64,000 nt of DNA from Xylogone sp. PMI_703 (lineage: Eukaryota > Ascomycota > Leotiomycetes). This document shows, one piece after another, positions 45,640 through 56,563 of the stretch. How positions within the stretch are numbered: the first letter of the stretch is position 1; each line of letters starts with the position of its first letter. Made by a program: the position numbers and the translations under genes. The DNA is taken from assembly GCA_021399445.1 (NCBI GenBank), contig JAJTUQ010000006.1:2170001-2234000 (forward strand), written 5' to 3'. Under the pieces are notes generated by a model. The model saw nothing but the letters and a program-made list of their open reading frames with translations. It had not been told where the DNA came from and searched no databases.

Positions 45640-47926
45640 ATGGCATCTCAAAATGCCCACAAGGCTGACGATGAGCGCCCTCAGGTGCTACAGACGTCGA
45701 AGTCCTTCTCTCGAATGGATAACACCAGCTCCGCCAGCCCGCTCCGGAGTTCCAGGGCTGCGACCATCCAGAATGGCGCTCTCCCCGAGATGAAAATATC
45801 GGATACAATGCTCTCAGAGAGTTCCGAAGGACCTCTAAAAGAGAACGAGGAAGCTGGAGGCGTGGACAGTAACGTGGTACCTGAAAATGATACCACGGCC
45901 GTCGATGAACTGCCAATTGAGTTGGTGAGCTTGACAGACACGTTAGTTGTCCCGTAGAAGCACGCCTATTTAATTGCTGATTGTCTGAAGCTTTATCGAC
46001 TCCCTCTCCGCCAAAATTCACCCGACTCCTCCGAATATGGAGAAGCTCTCTAAGCTTTTTCAAGATTTCTACACTGTTGCTGCAACTCATATTAATACTC
46101 ACATCTCAACATTATCTTCTCGGCAACATAGGGCGAATTCGCCATCGCCATCTGCCTCATCACTTTCATCCACAGCAAGTAGGTTGCGAGCTAAAGCAGC
46201 TTCTATCAGCAACAAGGATAGACCGAAACTCCCCCTAGAGAGAATAGATTCAGACCAGCAGATGTTGACTGCGGAAGAGATAGCAGACCGAAAACGTGCT
46301 CGGAAAGCACTGGAGGAAAAACGTGTTGCCTTGGAAGAAGCTGTGGAGAGGAGGGCTTGTGAGAAAACATACCAAAGGATATGGAGACATCGTAGCACGC
46401 AAGATGAGGAAAAGGATGAGAAACTACGGTCCAAAACGGCTGCCCTCTCTGTTGTTGGTATTGGTTTAGCGGACCTAGGGGTGAACTTGGGGTCAGATCA
46501 GGATGGGGACAGTTCTAAGGAGGATAAAGAGGAGGAAGTTCGCCAGTGGCTTGAAGGAGCCAGAGCAGAACTAATTGCCATGAACGACGAACAATATCCG
46601 CTAGGAAAACTCCAACATTTGAAGGCCGCTCACAAGAGCATAGTTGACACGCTCTCTCATTTTCATCCTTCATCATCCGCAGATGAAATCATGCCCATGC
46701 TTATTTACACATTGATAACTTCACGTCCTGAAGGCATCAACGTCATCAGCAATTTGTATTTCATCCAGCGATTTCGATGCGAGAGCAAAATTGATGGAGA
46801 AGCAGCATATTGTTTGACAAATTTGGAGGCGGCGATTACATTTTTGGAAACTGTGGACCTTGCTACTCTCCGAGCTGATGAGAATCAGTCTGGACCGGTT
46901 AAAGGTGGTAGCGCCCGGCTGGTAATGCCTGAGCCACCAGCAAGCGGCCCCTTGCCTTCTCCCAGCCTCGTAGGCCCTGGTTCAAGTACTACTGCCCCTA
47001 GTGATATAACAGCAAAGGCCGATTCACCAGGGTCAACCCTCAAGCCAGCTGCCACAACTCCGAACCGACGTTTAAGTGGCCTCTTCCAACCTCCGTCTAT
47101 AGTACTGGGGGCAGCTGGAGACGCTGTTTTCAACACGGCAGATCAAGGTTTCAAGAGCATTGGCAATAGCCTGGGAGACAGCTACAAATTTTTAGTTGGA
47201 AAGCTCAAGGAACGCCAGGAACAGGTCTCTGGCTCAACTTCCAACATCATAGTCCCAAGGACCTTAGATGATGCCCGAAAACTCATAAGCACACCCTCAT
47301 TGGAAGACGATGGTCCAGCTAGCGGAGCAAGCTCACTTCATACCCCTGAGCAGACCGAAAAGAAAGTCAGCAACACTCCTGAAAAATTAGAAGATAGAGT
47401 TTTGAATATTATTGGCGGGAGATCAGCAACCAGAGATAGAAGCGTTGACAGTGCTGCAAGCTCCGGAAGTGGAAGAAGGGCAGTATCCTTGACTGAGCAA
47501 AACGAAAAATCTCAACAAAGCACACCATCATCAAGCAATCCAGCAATAGTGGAATCGATGCGAAACCTGGGAAACTCACTGAATCCCATGACTAGGATTG
47601 CCGGAATGGGAATGATGCGTGGTTTTGGACGGCCTGCTGCACCAACAACTCCTACCAAAGCTATCCCTGACAGTGGTCTGGCTGAGTTGACAACTGTGAG
47701 TCTTCTGCGTGTATCTGCATTGACGGAGAAATATACTAACAGCGAGTAGGCATTCCCTGATCTTGCACCTGTGCTGCCACCGAAAGAAATAAAAAAGGTA
47801 GCGCCACCTATCAAACGCTTTATGGAACTTCAGAATCCTGGTGAGTTAAGGATCAACGAGGTATTGGATCTTTTAAGGGATTATAGACGACTTGCTGGAG
47901 CGTTGAAGGACCTCGGTGCCATTTAA
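45640..47926 (+). CDS. VPS9-domain protein (Rab5-type GEF)
   Basis: Probable guanine nucleotide exchange factor for a Rab5/Vps21 GTPase in endosomal traffic. The domain order recalls yeast Muk1 rather than Vps9 (no CUE domain at the end). Exons: 45640-45941, 45991-47695 and 47750-47926 (727 residues), with introns of 49 and 54 bp. The VPS9 domain lies at about 300-390: YPLGKLQHLKAAHKSIVDTL, SADEIMPMLIYTLITSRPEG, SNLYFIQRFRCESKIDGEAA and YCLTNLEAAITFLETVD. The acidic Asp (SADEIMP) and the Tyr/Thr pair (AYCLTNLEAA) expected of catalytic VPS9 domains are present. The N-terminal 100 residues and the 400-640 segment are Ser/Pro-rich and likely disordered. The last exon adds a conserved helix ending DYRRLAGALKDLGAI. 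Confidence 0.88.
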
Positions 47927-48656
47927 GTGCTCTTGCACAAATTATTGGGTTTCTTTCTATGGCATTGCGGGATATATTGGGCGTTGGAGGCGAATGTCTT
48001 TGTGTTTGATAAAGTTTCAACATATTTCAAGATGGAAGAATATTGCTTCTAGATGGGATGTACGTATTTTTGGCCCAAGTTAGGTCGCTGAAGCACCTCA
48101 TACGGTCACGAAATTGCCAGGATGTCTTAGTCTATAGATATAGCTATATGCCAATGGTATGAGAGACAGTTATGCCACTAAATCTTGTGTTATTCAGAGA
48201 GATGAATTGTCTTGGTTATGTATCAGAAGTATGCTCCCATTGAAGCTTGAGACTCTTGTATAGGCCTCCAATAACTTTTGCTTGGAGGGGCAACGAGGGG
48301 CAACGAGGGGTATGCAGATCACTTGTACGTACATTACCTCGACTGAACTGTATTAGCTTGCAATGTACATTCCACCTCACTTAGACACGAACATTTTCAG
48401 ATTAAGTCCTGTTAAGGATATATTAAATAAGATCATACAAGATATTTCATGTGTACATACGGCTGTTGGTTGTTTTAGACCTGATTAGAGTTCTTCGTGG
48501 AGGAGCTCGACCCCTGCACGGCGAGAGCTAAGCTTTGCTTGCGCCCTTCCATTATTACACAGGAATCTCCAAACTCAGGATACCTGGGATTCTAAGTTCG
48601 AAGTCCTTACTTTCCTCTCAATTCTTCCCCTTATTATTTTCAAGTTTCACTACATT
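47927..48656. other. intergenic with short tandem repeat
   Basis: 730 bp holding a GAGGGGCAAC repeat (48285-48310) and AT-rich flanks. No gene seen. Confidence 0.5.
48285..48310. repeat. 10-bp tandem repeat (2.6 copies)
   Basis: GAGGGGCAAC is repeated twice and followed by GAGGGG. Noncoding, 350 bp upstream of the GST-like gene. Confidence 0.8.
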
Positions 48657-49313
48657 ATGGCCTCTCAAACCTCAGTTCCCTCAGAGCCATCCTCTCTCCA
48701 CCTCTACGACTACAAAGGCTCGCCCTGTACAGCCCGCGTCCGAAAGGCATGCGCTCTAAAAGGCATCACCCTCAGGACCACAATAATCGACCTCTTCAGT
48801 GCCGAACAAGACACTTCTGAGTTCCGCTCCCTGAACCCAAACGGCCTAGTCCCCGTCCTCGTAGCCTCCTACCCCGATGGCCGTCCAGACCTAATCATAA
48901 CCCAATCCGTCTCCATCCTCGAGTTCCTAGAGGAGAGCTACGTCGGCCGCCGAAGGCTACTACCAGGCATAGACGATCTCGCAGGACGGTACAGGGTGCG
49001 CGATCTGGTCCTGCTGCTCTGCGCCGATCTGCAGCCGCTCGTGAACAAGCGCGTGCGGGATCTGGTCGAGGAAATGGGGGGTGATCTCGATAAGTACATG
49101 AACACGAACTTCTACAGGGTTATGGATGCGTACGAGAAGGTTGTGAGCGTGAATGAGGGGAGGTTCAGTGTGGGCGATGAAGTTACGCTGGCGGATGTGT
49201 GTCTTGTGCCCATGGCTGGGTTTGCGGCGCATCAGACGGGGAGTTTGACGAGGTGGCCGAAGGTTGAGGCTATTGTGAAAGCTTGTAAGGAGATGGAGGA
49301 GTTTAGTGCGTAG
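48657..49313 (+). CDS. glutathione S-transferase, zeta/maleylacetoacetate isomerase-like
   Basis: Cytosolic GST fold. The zeta class isomerises maleylacetoacetate to fumarylacetoacetate in tyrosine/phenylalanine breakdown. A single exon encodes 218 residues, the normal size. The N-terminal thioredoxin-like domain has LHLYDYKGSPCTARVRKACA, SLNPNGLVPVLV (with the cis-Pro) and the glutathione-binding ITQSVSILEFLEE. The C-terminal helical domain has the N-capping motif FSVGDEVTLADVCLVPM. The usual zeta signature SSCxxRVRIAL is altered to SPCTARVRKAC, so a general GST or stress role is an alternative. The homogentisate-pathway partner genes are not in this window. The coding region is noticeably GC-richer at third positions than its neighbours. 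Confidence 0.8.
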   Translation: MASQTSVPSEPSSLHLYDYKGSPCTARVRKACALKGITLRTTIIDLFSAEQDTSEFRSLNPNGLVPVLVASYPDGRPDLIITQSVSILEFLEESYVGRRRLLPGIDDLAGRYRVRDLVLLLCADLQPLVNKRVRDLVEEMGGDLDKYMNTNFYRVMDAYEKVVSVNEGRFSVGDEVTLADVCLVPMAGFAAHQTGSLTRWPKVEAIVKACKEMEEFSA

Positions 49314-50575
49314 GGGCTTGGGGGTTCGATTATTCTTTAGAGAGAGCGAGGAATGCGCTTGATATTGGAGCCATCTAGTAGAGGATATTGTTGGTGAGTC
49401 CGGATTCTTCATATGGTATTTAGAGTTTTTGATATAAGCTTTGCAAACTGTGAGATCTTAGAAGGTATAGCTGATAGCAGTGTACCGGGATACCACCTGT
49501 TTGGGACATTAAGCAGCTTAAGCTTGGTGACTTGAGTAAGAAACGCTATCAGCCGGATAAACCCCGCAAAATTTTATCAACGGAGATTTACCCCAGTCAT
49601 GACGATATTTACATCACTAGGCTCAGTTTATCAATCTAACTCATGTGTTTTGGTTTAAAAGCCTATCCAGGTCAAAGCAATTACTGTAAGTACCGGAGTC
49701 CTTCCATAAGAAGCAACTATGTGCAAGAAACATTCCCAGCTTGGAGCTCTCCAAGAGCTACGGTACTGGCACGGCAGCTCCGGGTATATCCAACCCCACA
49801 CTACCCCTCCACCGCAGCAAAAGAAAAACCAAGTCCGCCGATTTGTCGCAAACTCCGAAACTTAGAACAACGAATCTGCACGGCGGGGCCTTGGTGCAAA
49901 ATCTCTGAAAGGCCAGCTGGACTCTATCAGCAGAGTCTAGAGCTGTAGCAATCTAGACACGGCCGCTCCCCGCTGTCGGCGCGCTAATACCATGGAGTTT
50001 TGGCGCTCTGCTATGAGCAGTTCTCTCTGGACTGTTTTTACTCAGCAATTCGCAATGGCGGGGCATCGATCTACCGAGAACTGTTGGCCAGCCGTTGAGA
50101 AGACCGAGAGAGCGGCAAAAGCTTGTTGGCAATCTCACTGATACGATGGACTGATTGATGCGTGACTAGAGAACCTTCTATCCCGAGTCGAAAGCAAAGC
50201 GCTACTTATTCGCTGCTATTGATGGATTGCTGATCGTCAAGAAAGACGCTATTCACACCTGCTGAACCTCTTGAGACCGTCTAGAGCGCTGATAGGAAGC
50301 TTTTGCCGCTATCCACACCCGCCAACACGCACTGTATCAACGCCGTGCTCTAGACTGCTGCATTCCTGACCAAGCAAGCGTGCATAGTAATACCACCACA
50401 CAGAGTCCCTAGCTACCCTGATTAGCTATCCACGCTCTCCTGGCTAGATCCTTGCTTTCCTTTCTCACCATTGTCTGACAAACGTAAACATCTCTCTCGG
50501 GGTAGACGTTCCCTGACCATCACAATCTCAGAGAAAGCAGAAACCTCCAGACAACAAGTCAAGAAGCAGTTAGCC
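49314..50575. other. intergenic, probable long leader of next gene
   Basis: 1.26 kb. The first part is AT-rich; 49680-50130 is GC-richer with small open frames (for example 49643-49948) that show no domain. From 50225 to 50575 I see no ATG, as expected of a 5' leader. Confidence 0.45.
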
Positions 50576-51210
50576 ATGTGGTCACCTACTCAAGCCACAA
50601 GCCCCACAACAGCTTCCGCGCCTGCCAGTGCTCCAACCAAGCAGAAGTTTCCCGGCCGCAGATTCGCGCAGATTGTCAAGCTCAAGCCCGAGTTTGTTGG
50701 CCAATATAAGGAGTGCCATGCCAAGGTCTGGCCCGAAGTTCTGAAGCAGATCAAGGAATGCAACATTGAGGATTGTAAGTGTTCTCTTTTCTCTATTGAA
50801 ATTTCATTCTCGAAAGAAGTAGAGTACCAAGTGCCGGACCTATGGCAGGGATAAGTGTATCTCAATGACGGGTACATGCTTTCTTTGTTTCACGGATATA
50901 TATGGAAAGGAATCCCAGATATGCCCGACTAAATAGACACTCAATATAAGTGAAAGATATGCTAACCTTAATCCCACTCCTAGACTCCATCTTCTATGAC
51001 GATGGCACCGGCATCCTCTTTGCATCCTTCAAGTACGTCGGCTACGACTTCGCAGGAGATATGGAAAAGATGCGTGAGAACCCCAAGGTCAGGGAGTGGT
51101 GGAAAATGACGGATGGTTACCAAGAGTCCCTCGTCCCAGGAGCCAAGAGCAGCGAGGCCGGAGAACCAGCTTGGTGGAAGGGTCTGGAGGAAGTCTTCTA
51201 TACTCCATGA
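50576..51210 (+). CDS. L-rhamnose mutarotase family protein
   Basis: Family members interconvert the alpha and beta anomers of L-rhamnose. Exon 1 is 50576-50774 and exon 2 is 50984-51210 (141 residues). The 209-bp intron is longer than the local norm. Splicing restores CNIED-YSIFYDDGTGILFASF. Other family stretches are RRFAQIVKLKPEFVGQYKEC, HAKVWPEVLKQIKECNI (with the active-site His) and WWKMTDGYQESLVPG. The first ~25 residues are a Thr/Ala/Pro-rich extension beyond the bacterial enzyme. If the intron is retained, the frame stays open for 27 more codons and then stops. The 3' end is only 58 bp from that of the convergent thioredoxin-like gene. No other rhamnose genes are nearby. Confidence 0.88.
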
Positions 51211-51268
51211 ATGAACGAATGAATGACCTGGATTCCTTTGAATTTCCTAGAACATTCTTTTCTTCTTT

Positions 51269-52091
51269 TCATGAATAGAATAACGAAGACATGAAAAAAC
51301 CCCCTCTAGATGAATAATACAGAAAAATATACACACGGAAACCATCAAACCAGAACAGTAACAGTAACAACAACAGTAGTTCTTCAAAATTTAATTTACC
51401 TCCCACCCCCAAAAAGCCCCCCAAAGACATACCCCCCTTCAATATCCCCCCTCCTCCTCCACTACCAGCACCTCTCATCCCCCTCCGCCGCGCCTCACCC
51501 CTAATCCACTCCCTCAAAAACTCCCTATCCTTCATCCTCCCCGCATCCGCAACCTTCGTCCCCGTCATCGCCTCCCCGCCATCAAACGCCAACAGCGTCG
51601 GCATCGAACTAATCATGTACTCCATGCCCAGCCCACTGCGCATGATATCCGGCGCATCGTACTCCACCTCGCAGTAGGTCACCCCGCCCTCCGCCTCGCC
51701 TACGCCTTCGTCGCCGATGAGCTCCTGCAGGAGAGGGGTGATCTGGCGGCAGGTTGCGCAGTAGGAGGCGGTCCAGAGGGTTATGAGCGGGCGGCGGGTG
51801 GAGGTGGAGAGTTGGAGGTAGGTTAGGAAGTCGTCTGGGAAGCGGACGCTGTGGTTTTTGTTGGAATGTGAAGGTGGTTTATTATTATTTTTATGGGAAG
51901 GGGGGATTATTTGGAGAGGGGAGGGAAGAGGGATTAGGGGGGAGAGCTTACGGGTTGTAGATGCGGTTTCTTGTACCTGTTGGTCCTGGTGCAGGGGTGC
52001 TGGATGAGAGATGGCGCACTTGAGAGGCGATTGGTTGCTTGGTAGGGAATTTTGAAGCTTGGAGAAGCTTGAACGTAAGCTTGGTTTGCAT
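51269..52091 (-). CDS. thioredoxin-like protein, probably mitochondrial
   Basis: Exon 1 is 51952-52091 and exon 2 is 51269-51848 (239 residues as modelled), with a 103-bp intron. The start at 52091 gives a basic, Ser/Gln-rich N-terminus (MQTKLTFKLLQASKFPTKQP; SQVRHLSS) like a mitochondrial presequence. A longer unspliced frame is possible but lacks this. The thioredoxin fold shows ITLWTASYCATCRQITPLL with a CATC active site near residues 77-80, and SSMPTLLAFDGG with the cis-Pro. The replacement of the usual CGPC by CATC is common in fungal thioredoxin-like proteins. The last ~45 codons (a leucine run, then aromatic residues) read like translated UTR, so the true C-terminus may lie earlier or be reached by a further splice. 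Confidence 0.72.
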
Positions 52092-52570
52092 TGTTGATTT
52101 TTTATTTGAGAATTGGGGTTGCGAAGGTTATCAATTGCTCTTTGGAGGTGTAGGAGAAAAATATGTGGTTGTCGATACACCGGAGCTGTTGAATTTTGGT
52201 GGACGATGACGTACCGAGCTTGAGTTCGCATACTGAAAATATCTTGAAATTGTATGCGATTGTTTTCATTTTTGTCTAATGGGCGGATCATAGTATATAG
52301 TAGAGAATGCAATTGAATTATTTCAACTCTTCATTATATCTTCTAGCCATCATATTGCAGGAGGTCCTGTATCAGCTTCTTCTGCGACCTCAACTCTTAG
52401 ACGTACTGTTGCTATTTCCATCCCAAGCAAGGATGGCCACACAACAAACATAATTGACTCTTCAAAATCCCTAACTCCAAAAATAAATAACACAATATAT
52501 CCCAAGAAACTTTTCATTTTAACTCCTAATAATGCCAAAAACCCTCATCCAAGCCGAGGACTCAACTCCA

Positions 52571-53374
52571 TCATCGTCTCCCCGCTCGCTTCGCCTTCCT
52601 GATTTTCCAACTCGCCTTCTTCCCACTCGTCTTAACCGCCTGGATTTCCGCATATTTCCTCTTAAACCTCCCCGTCTCCTTCTCGCCCGCGAGCACCTCC
52701 TCGGTAAGAGTCTTCTTGCGCTCCTTGTTGCTCAATCTAGCGCTGAAATACTCCACCGGACTCTCGATGATGGTCCCGACTTGAGAAAAGGGCGGTGGCT
52801 TCGCCCTGCTGTCTTCCTTTTTGTAGTGCCGTTTGGGATCGAGGACGGAACGGAGTCTGAGAAGTTGGAGGTCGCGCTTTAGTTCTGGGGTGAGGACTGT
52901 TTTGGGTAGATTGAACCATTGGGGTCCGGCGGATGCTTCTTTGTCCTGGATATGATAGTGTAAGTAACCATAATAATACAAAAAAGTCTGTATATCAGGT
53001 GGTAGCCTGCTATGGCTTACTTTCTTTAACCTCTCTTTCTTCGCACTGGAGGTTTCCAAGGGCTTAATGTGCTCCGCCGCGCCCTGTGGATCTACTTGTT
53101 GTCGCACATATTCAGGATTCACTTCAGCACCGCCCTTCGTGAGTTTAATACATGGTTTCAAAGAAGGATCAACTCTGCTGTTGAGTTGGGGAATATTTGT
53201 TTTCAAGGTGTCCTCTGCCGAAGTTTGCGGTACCCGTGAAACAGTAGACTGGAGTCGCAATCGCTGTTCTGCCTCTTTCAAGAGTGTCTGGATTTGATCA
53301 TCGGAAAGGTCTTCGTCCTCATCTGGCAGGGACATTGTTGCTGTTACAGTTTCATCCTCGAAAACCGCAGCCAT
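52571..53374 (-). CDS. FCF2: rRNA-processing protein Fcf2
   Basis: Nucleolar protein of the small-subunit processome needed for early 18S pre-rRNA cleavages. Exon 1 is 53021-53374 and exon 2 is 52571-52945 (242 residues). The 75-bp intron (52946-53020) has canonical GTAAGC..CAG ends, a length divisible by three and no in-frame stop, so an unspliced message would add 25 residues. Splicing is favoured because family members have no such insert between SSAKKERLKK and DKEASAGPQWFNLPKT. The conserved C-terminal Fcf2 domain continues with LTPELKRDLQLLRLRSVLDP, KRHYKKEDSRAKPPPFSQVG and IESPVEYFSARLSNKERKKT, and ends in a very basic tail (KASWKIRKAKRAGRR). The N-terminus is acidic. Confidence 0.93.
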   Translation of the reverse strand: MAAVFEDETVTATMSLPDEDEDLSDDQIQTLLKEAEQRLRLQSTVSRVPQTSAEDTLKTNIPQLNSRVDPSLKPCIKLTKGGAEVNPEYVRQQVDPQGAAEHIKPLETSSAKKERLKKVSHSRLPPDIQTFLYYYGYLHYHIQDKEASAGPQWFNLPKTVLTPELKRDLQLLRLRSVLDPKRHYKKEDSRAKPPPFSQVGTIIESPVEYFSARLSNKERKKTLTEEVLAGEKETGRFKRKYAEIQAVKTSGKKASWKIRKAKRAGRR

Positions 53375-55179
53375 GATTGGTGTTGATTAAAGAGGGGAGA
53401 GCTACAAGCCTTTCCGCAAATAAAGTTTCATTGTCGGCGATAACGTTTTCCATATCGCAAAGAAATCGCTTTAGAGCTAGCCCCTATTAGGCTAGTGTTT
53501 CCAGGCGCCACCTACCTTGTAAAGCCCACAGACTTCACTTACAGAAAAGGCACAACTACAATTCATAAAATAATGCCTGGTGAATAGAACTCAAATGATA
53601 TTTCACCAGTAACATACCAGATATAAATTCTCTAAAGTATTGGTTTCCCTTCAAAATTACACCAAAACTAAGTAATTCAAACCTGGACGGGATGCGTTCC
53701 GGCTCCGAATATCTAAGGAGACCTCCAAAAATTGCATAAAGGTATGAAGAAGTGGATTAGGGCAGAATCTGGTATCAAATCAATATGCAAAAAAGCACAT
53801 TGACGTGTCTATATTAAGATGTGTTGCCTCTACTGCTTCTCACCGCCTGTGCATTCCTGCACACTGAAATCCAAATGCTAGATGGATGTCCAACCAGTTC
53901 GCTCATGTCAGCACTCTTTTCCTCGGAAGACCCGAAAAAGCAAAGTCCTCCCTCGGCCTTTGCGACGGCTTTGACAGATTTAAGTCCATCGGCGCAGGGT
54001 GAGCGTTGTGGTGACCGTCAGAAGTAAAGAAAGATGTAGATCGAGGTGGTGGTGGTATATCAGAAGTAATGCCTATGAAAAAGAGTGGCCACAAGGACTT
54101 ACCTTTGTGTCAGACGCGCAGCGTAGGAGTAAAGTATTGGTTGTCGTGATTTATGTATAGATAGTAGAAGCTTTACTTACGCAAATTGTAAGCGCTCTCG
54201 AGGATAAGGGAAGTCTCATCTGTACTTGTCTTACCCATTCGCCTTCTGTGAAGCCAACGGAGCATAGAGGCATCTCTACCCTATCCTCTCGGCAATATCA
54301 TACAGATCCCAAAATCGGTCCAGAGATACTTAAAAAACAATTATAATAAAAACAAGAAAACCTTTAAGCACCCCCTTTTTGTAATAAGGATATCTGTACA
54401 ATGACCACCACATAATCGTACAAACATACTGCATGTGCAGCGAGATTTCCCTTGGGAGCCACTAGGCACGAAATCAGGGGCAGGGGTCGGGTTTTCAAGC
54501 ATTGAGGGTCTCATCAACCAAATGCTCCGATGCTAGAGATCTGTGGAATAAAGCTACACACGTACGGCATCGTAGTTGTGGTCATAGACTTTGGCAAACC
54601 GCTGGGTGACAGCTGTTCCTCTGGTGAAGATTTCCCCAGATTTTCTCAGCGCTTTGGCTTGCTGAACGTTGGTGTGGGTTTGATTGGCTGGCGCCTGAGC
54701 GATGGCCCTGGAGCGGCAGGGACGCAGGCCAAGTTGGCGTCTAACGGTCATTGGCCCGCGCAAAAGTCTCCTGGTACCAAATGATATCGGGCTGGTGGAC
54801 GCAACAAGAAGATCAGCCCGTCTTCTGCTGCGGATTGCCCAATCTGTAGAGACGCAGGGGCTTTGTACAACATGATGCGCAAAGGAGACGAAGGAGACGA
54901 CAGAGAGCACATTCCAGAACACATCACATGGCGTGTTCTGATACAGTACATTCCCCACAAGCGCAGAGCTGGCCAGTTGTGGAGTTTTTCTGCTCTCAAG
55001 CTTTTTCCAGCGGCAAGAGAGAAAAATCCGCATCCTGGTCTAGAAACGACTCACGCGAGCCACACTATTACCCAATGCAAATGGTAGAAGGGAGAACTTT
55101 TTTCTTTGCGTGCACCACATATACAGTACTGGGACTATGTATCTTGGCCAGACCCAACTGTTCTTGAGCTATGACCGCA

Positions 55180-55211
55180 CTATGGAGCGACTATGGAGCG
55201 CCTATGGAGCC
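55180..55211. repeat. 11-bp tandem repeat, three copies
   Basis: Three successive near-identical units of CTATGGAGCGA (the third starts CTATGGAGCC). Noncoding. Confidence 0.8.
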
Positions 55212-55984
55212 TTTGGGGGCGAGAACTAAGAGCGAATGACTTGCGTAATGTTAGTTTTAGTTGATGAGACGTAGCTAAAGAATGCTGATAATCAAGTCCC
55301 CGGCGGATTATCAACAGGTCTCCAGAACAGAGCAGATGGAGGGACAATCCAGCATGCGGTCAGGCCCTGTTGAGCCTAGCCCCAGCCCGTGTGGCCCTGG
55401 ATGTTGCAGTGCTTCAGTGCTTCTTTGCTTCTTCTGCTCCATCTGCTCCAGCGTACATAGGCTCGAGATAGGGCAGGCAGGGCACAACTGCGATCTGAGG
55501 TCGCAGCCGAGTCCGTGCCCGGTGTTGAACATCGTCAGATGGCCAGGCCACGGCGGGCTTTGCGTGTGTCGAGTGCGTTAGATGATTCCGTGGCAAGAGC
55601 AAAGTGGCCAGCGGACTAGAGCTGGTGGAGACGGTGTTCTTCGCAGGAAGGAGGTTTTGCTCACAGAACCTGGACGAGTACGTTCTGGCGGTGAACGATG
55701 ACGCCGGCTGCCCAATCATGCAGCAACCGTGGGCCTGCGTGCTAGCGGGAGCTCGTCAGGAGCCGTCTGGCGTAGGGCGATTGCCAGGCCCGCTGCTGCA
55801 ACAGTCACTCGCTGCTCACGGCTCACTGCGGGCGCCCAGCAAAAAATCGCTGCGGGCAAGCAGCAGCAGCAACCAGCCTAAGCGAAAAATAATTAACGGC
55901 CTCCACAATCCCTCTTACTCTTCTTCTTTTTCCCTTTCCCCTCCTCAATCAACTCACAATCCCCCAAAGACAACGAAGTCACCC

Positions 55985-55990
55985 TATATA
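55985..55990 (+). promoter_or_regulatory. possible TATA element
   Basis: TATATA lies 49 bp before the only ATG of the following 570-bp leader. It is a candidate core promoter for the IFH1-like gene. Confidence 0.4.
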
Positions 55991-56038
55991 CTGCCATCCA
56001 GAGCATCCAGAAATACCCTTACACCTTCGTCGAGAATC

Positions 56039-56065
56039 ATGCCGCAGGCGATCGCTGAGCTGTGA
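56039..56065 (+). promoter_or_regulatory. upstream ORF (8 codons) of IFH1-like gene
   Basis: ATG to TGA encoding MPQAIAEL. It is the only ATG I find between about 55722 and the main start at 56564. A short uORF in an otherwise ATG-free leader may reduce or tune translation of the regulator downstream. Role inferred. Confidence 0.4.
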
Positions 56066-56563
56066 ACGCCCACTGTGGCCGCGCTTGTCCGCAGCGTGGC
56101 TACAGTCCTTCAGCCAACGAGACTTTCAATATCTAATCGACCTCGACGAAGTACCGGACTTTCATTGTCTTCCAGCCTCCAGGGCTAAAGCAATTGGAAG
56201 CCTGACCATTACAAAATTTTATCGATTGAGTTACGCTCTGCTGCAGAGTGAGACTCTGTCCCTCGAACCACCTTTTTTTTTCCCTCCGCCCCGCGACCCC
56301 TCGAATCCTCAAACCCCCCTCTCTACAGGCCACCACAACTACCGAAACCTCTACGAGATATCTCAATCACCAATCTGGAGACTTGAATACCCCGAATTAC
56401 AGCACCTCTGACCACATCCAATCCATACGCCACAATTTCACCTATCTTTTACACACTTCTCCACAATTTTTGATCACAAAATTTTTTTCCCACATATATA
56501 TCAAGGAATTTTTACCTCTAGCTGGAACACGCAAACGGCACTAAACCACGATAATCATACACA

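Larger units (their letters stand above)
53375..56563. other. gene-poor interval, includes leader of IFH1-like gene
   Basis: 3.2 kb, the largest gap in the window. Frames at 54554-55033 (minus) and 55604-56065 (plus) lack a credible ATG or domain. An 11-bp tandem repeat lies at 55180-55211. A TATATA (55985-55990), a short uORF (56039-56065) and a nearly ATG-free stretch up to 56563 suggest that the right end is a long 5' leader. Confidence 0.5.

Noticed and set aside
54554..55033. 159-codon minus-strand frame
   Set aside because: No recognisable motif and low-complexity Arg/Ser content; looks like chance in GC-richer DNA.
55604..56065. 153-codon plus-strand frame
   Set aside because: Begins at GTG, has no domain, and its end overlaps the proposed leader and uORF.
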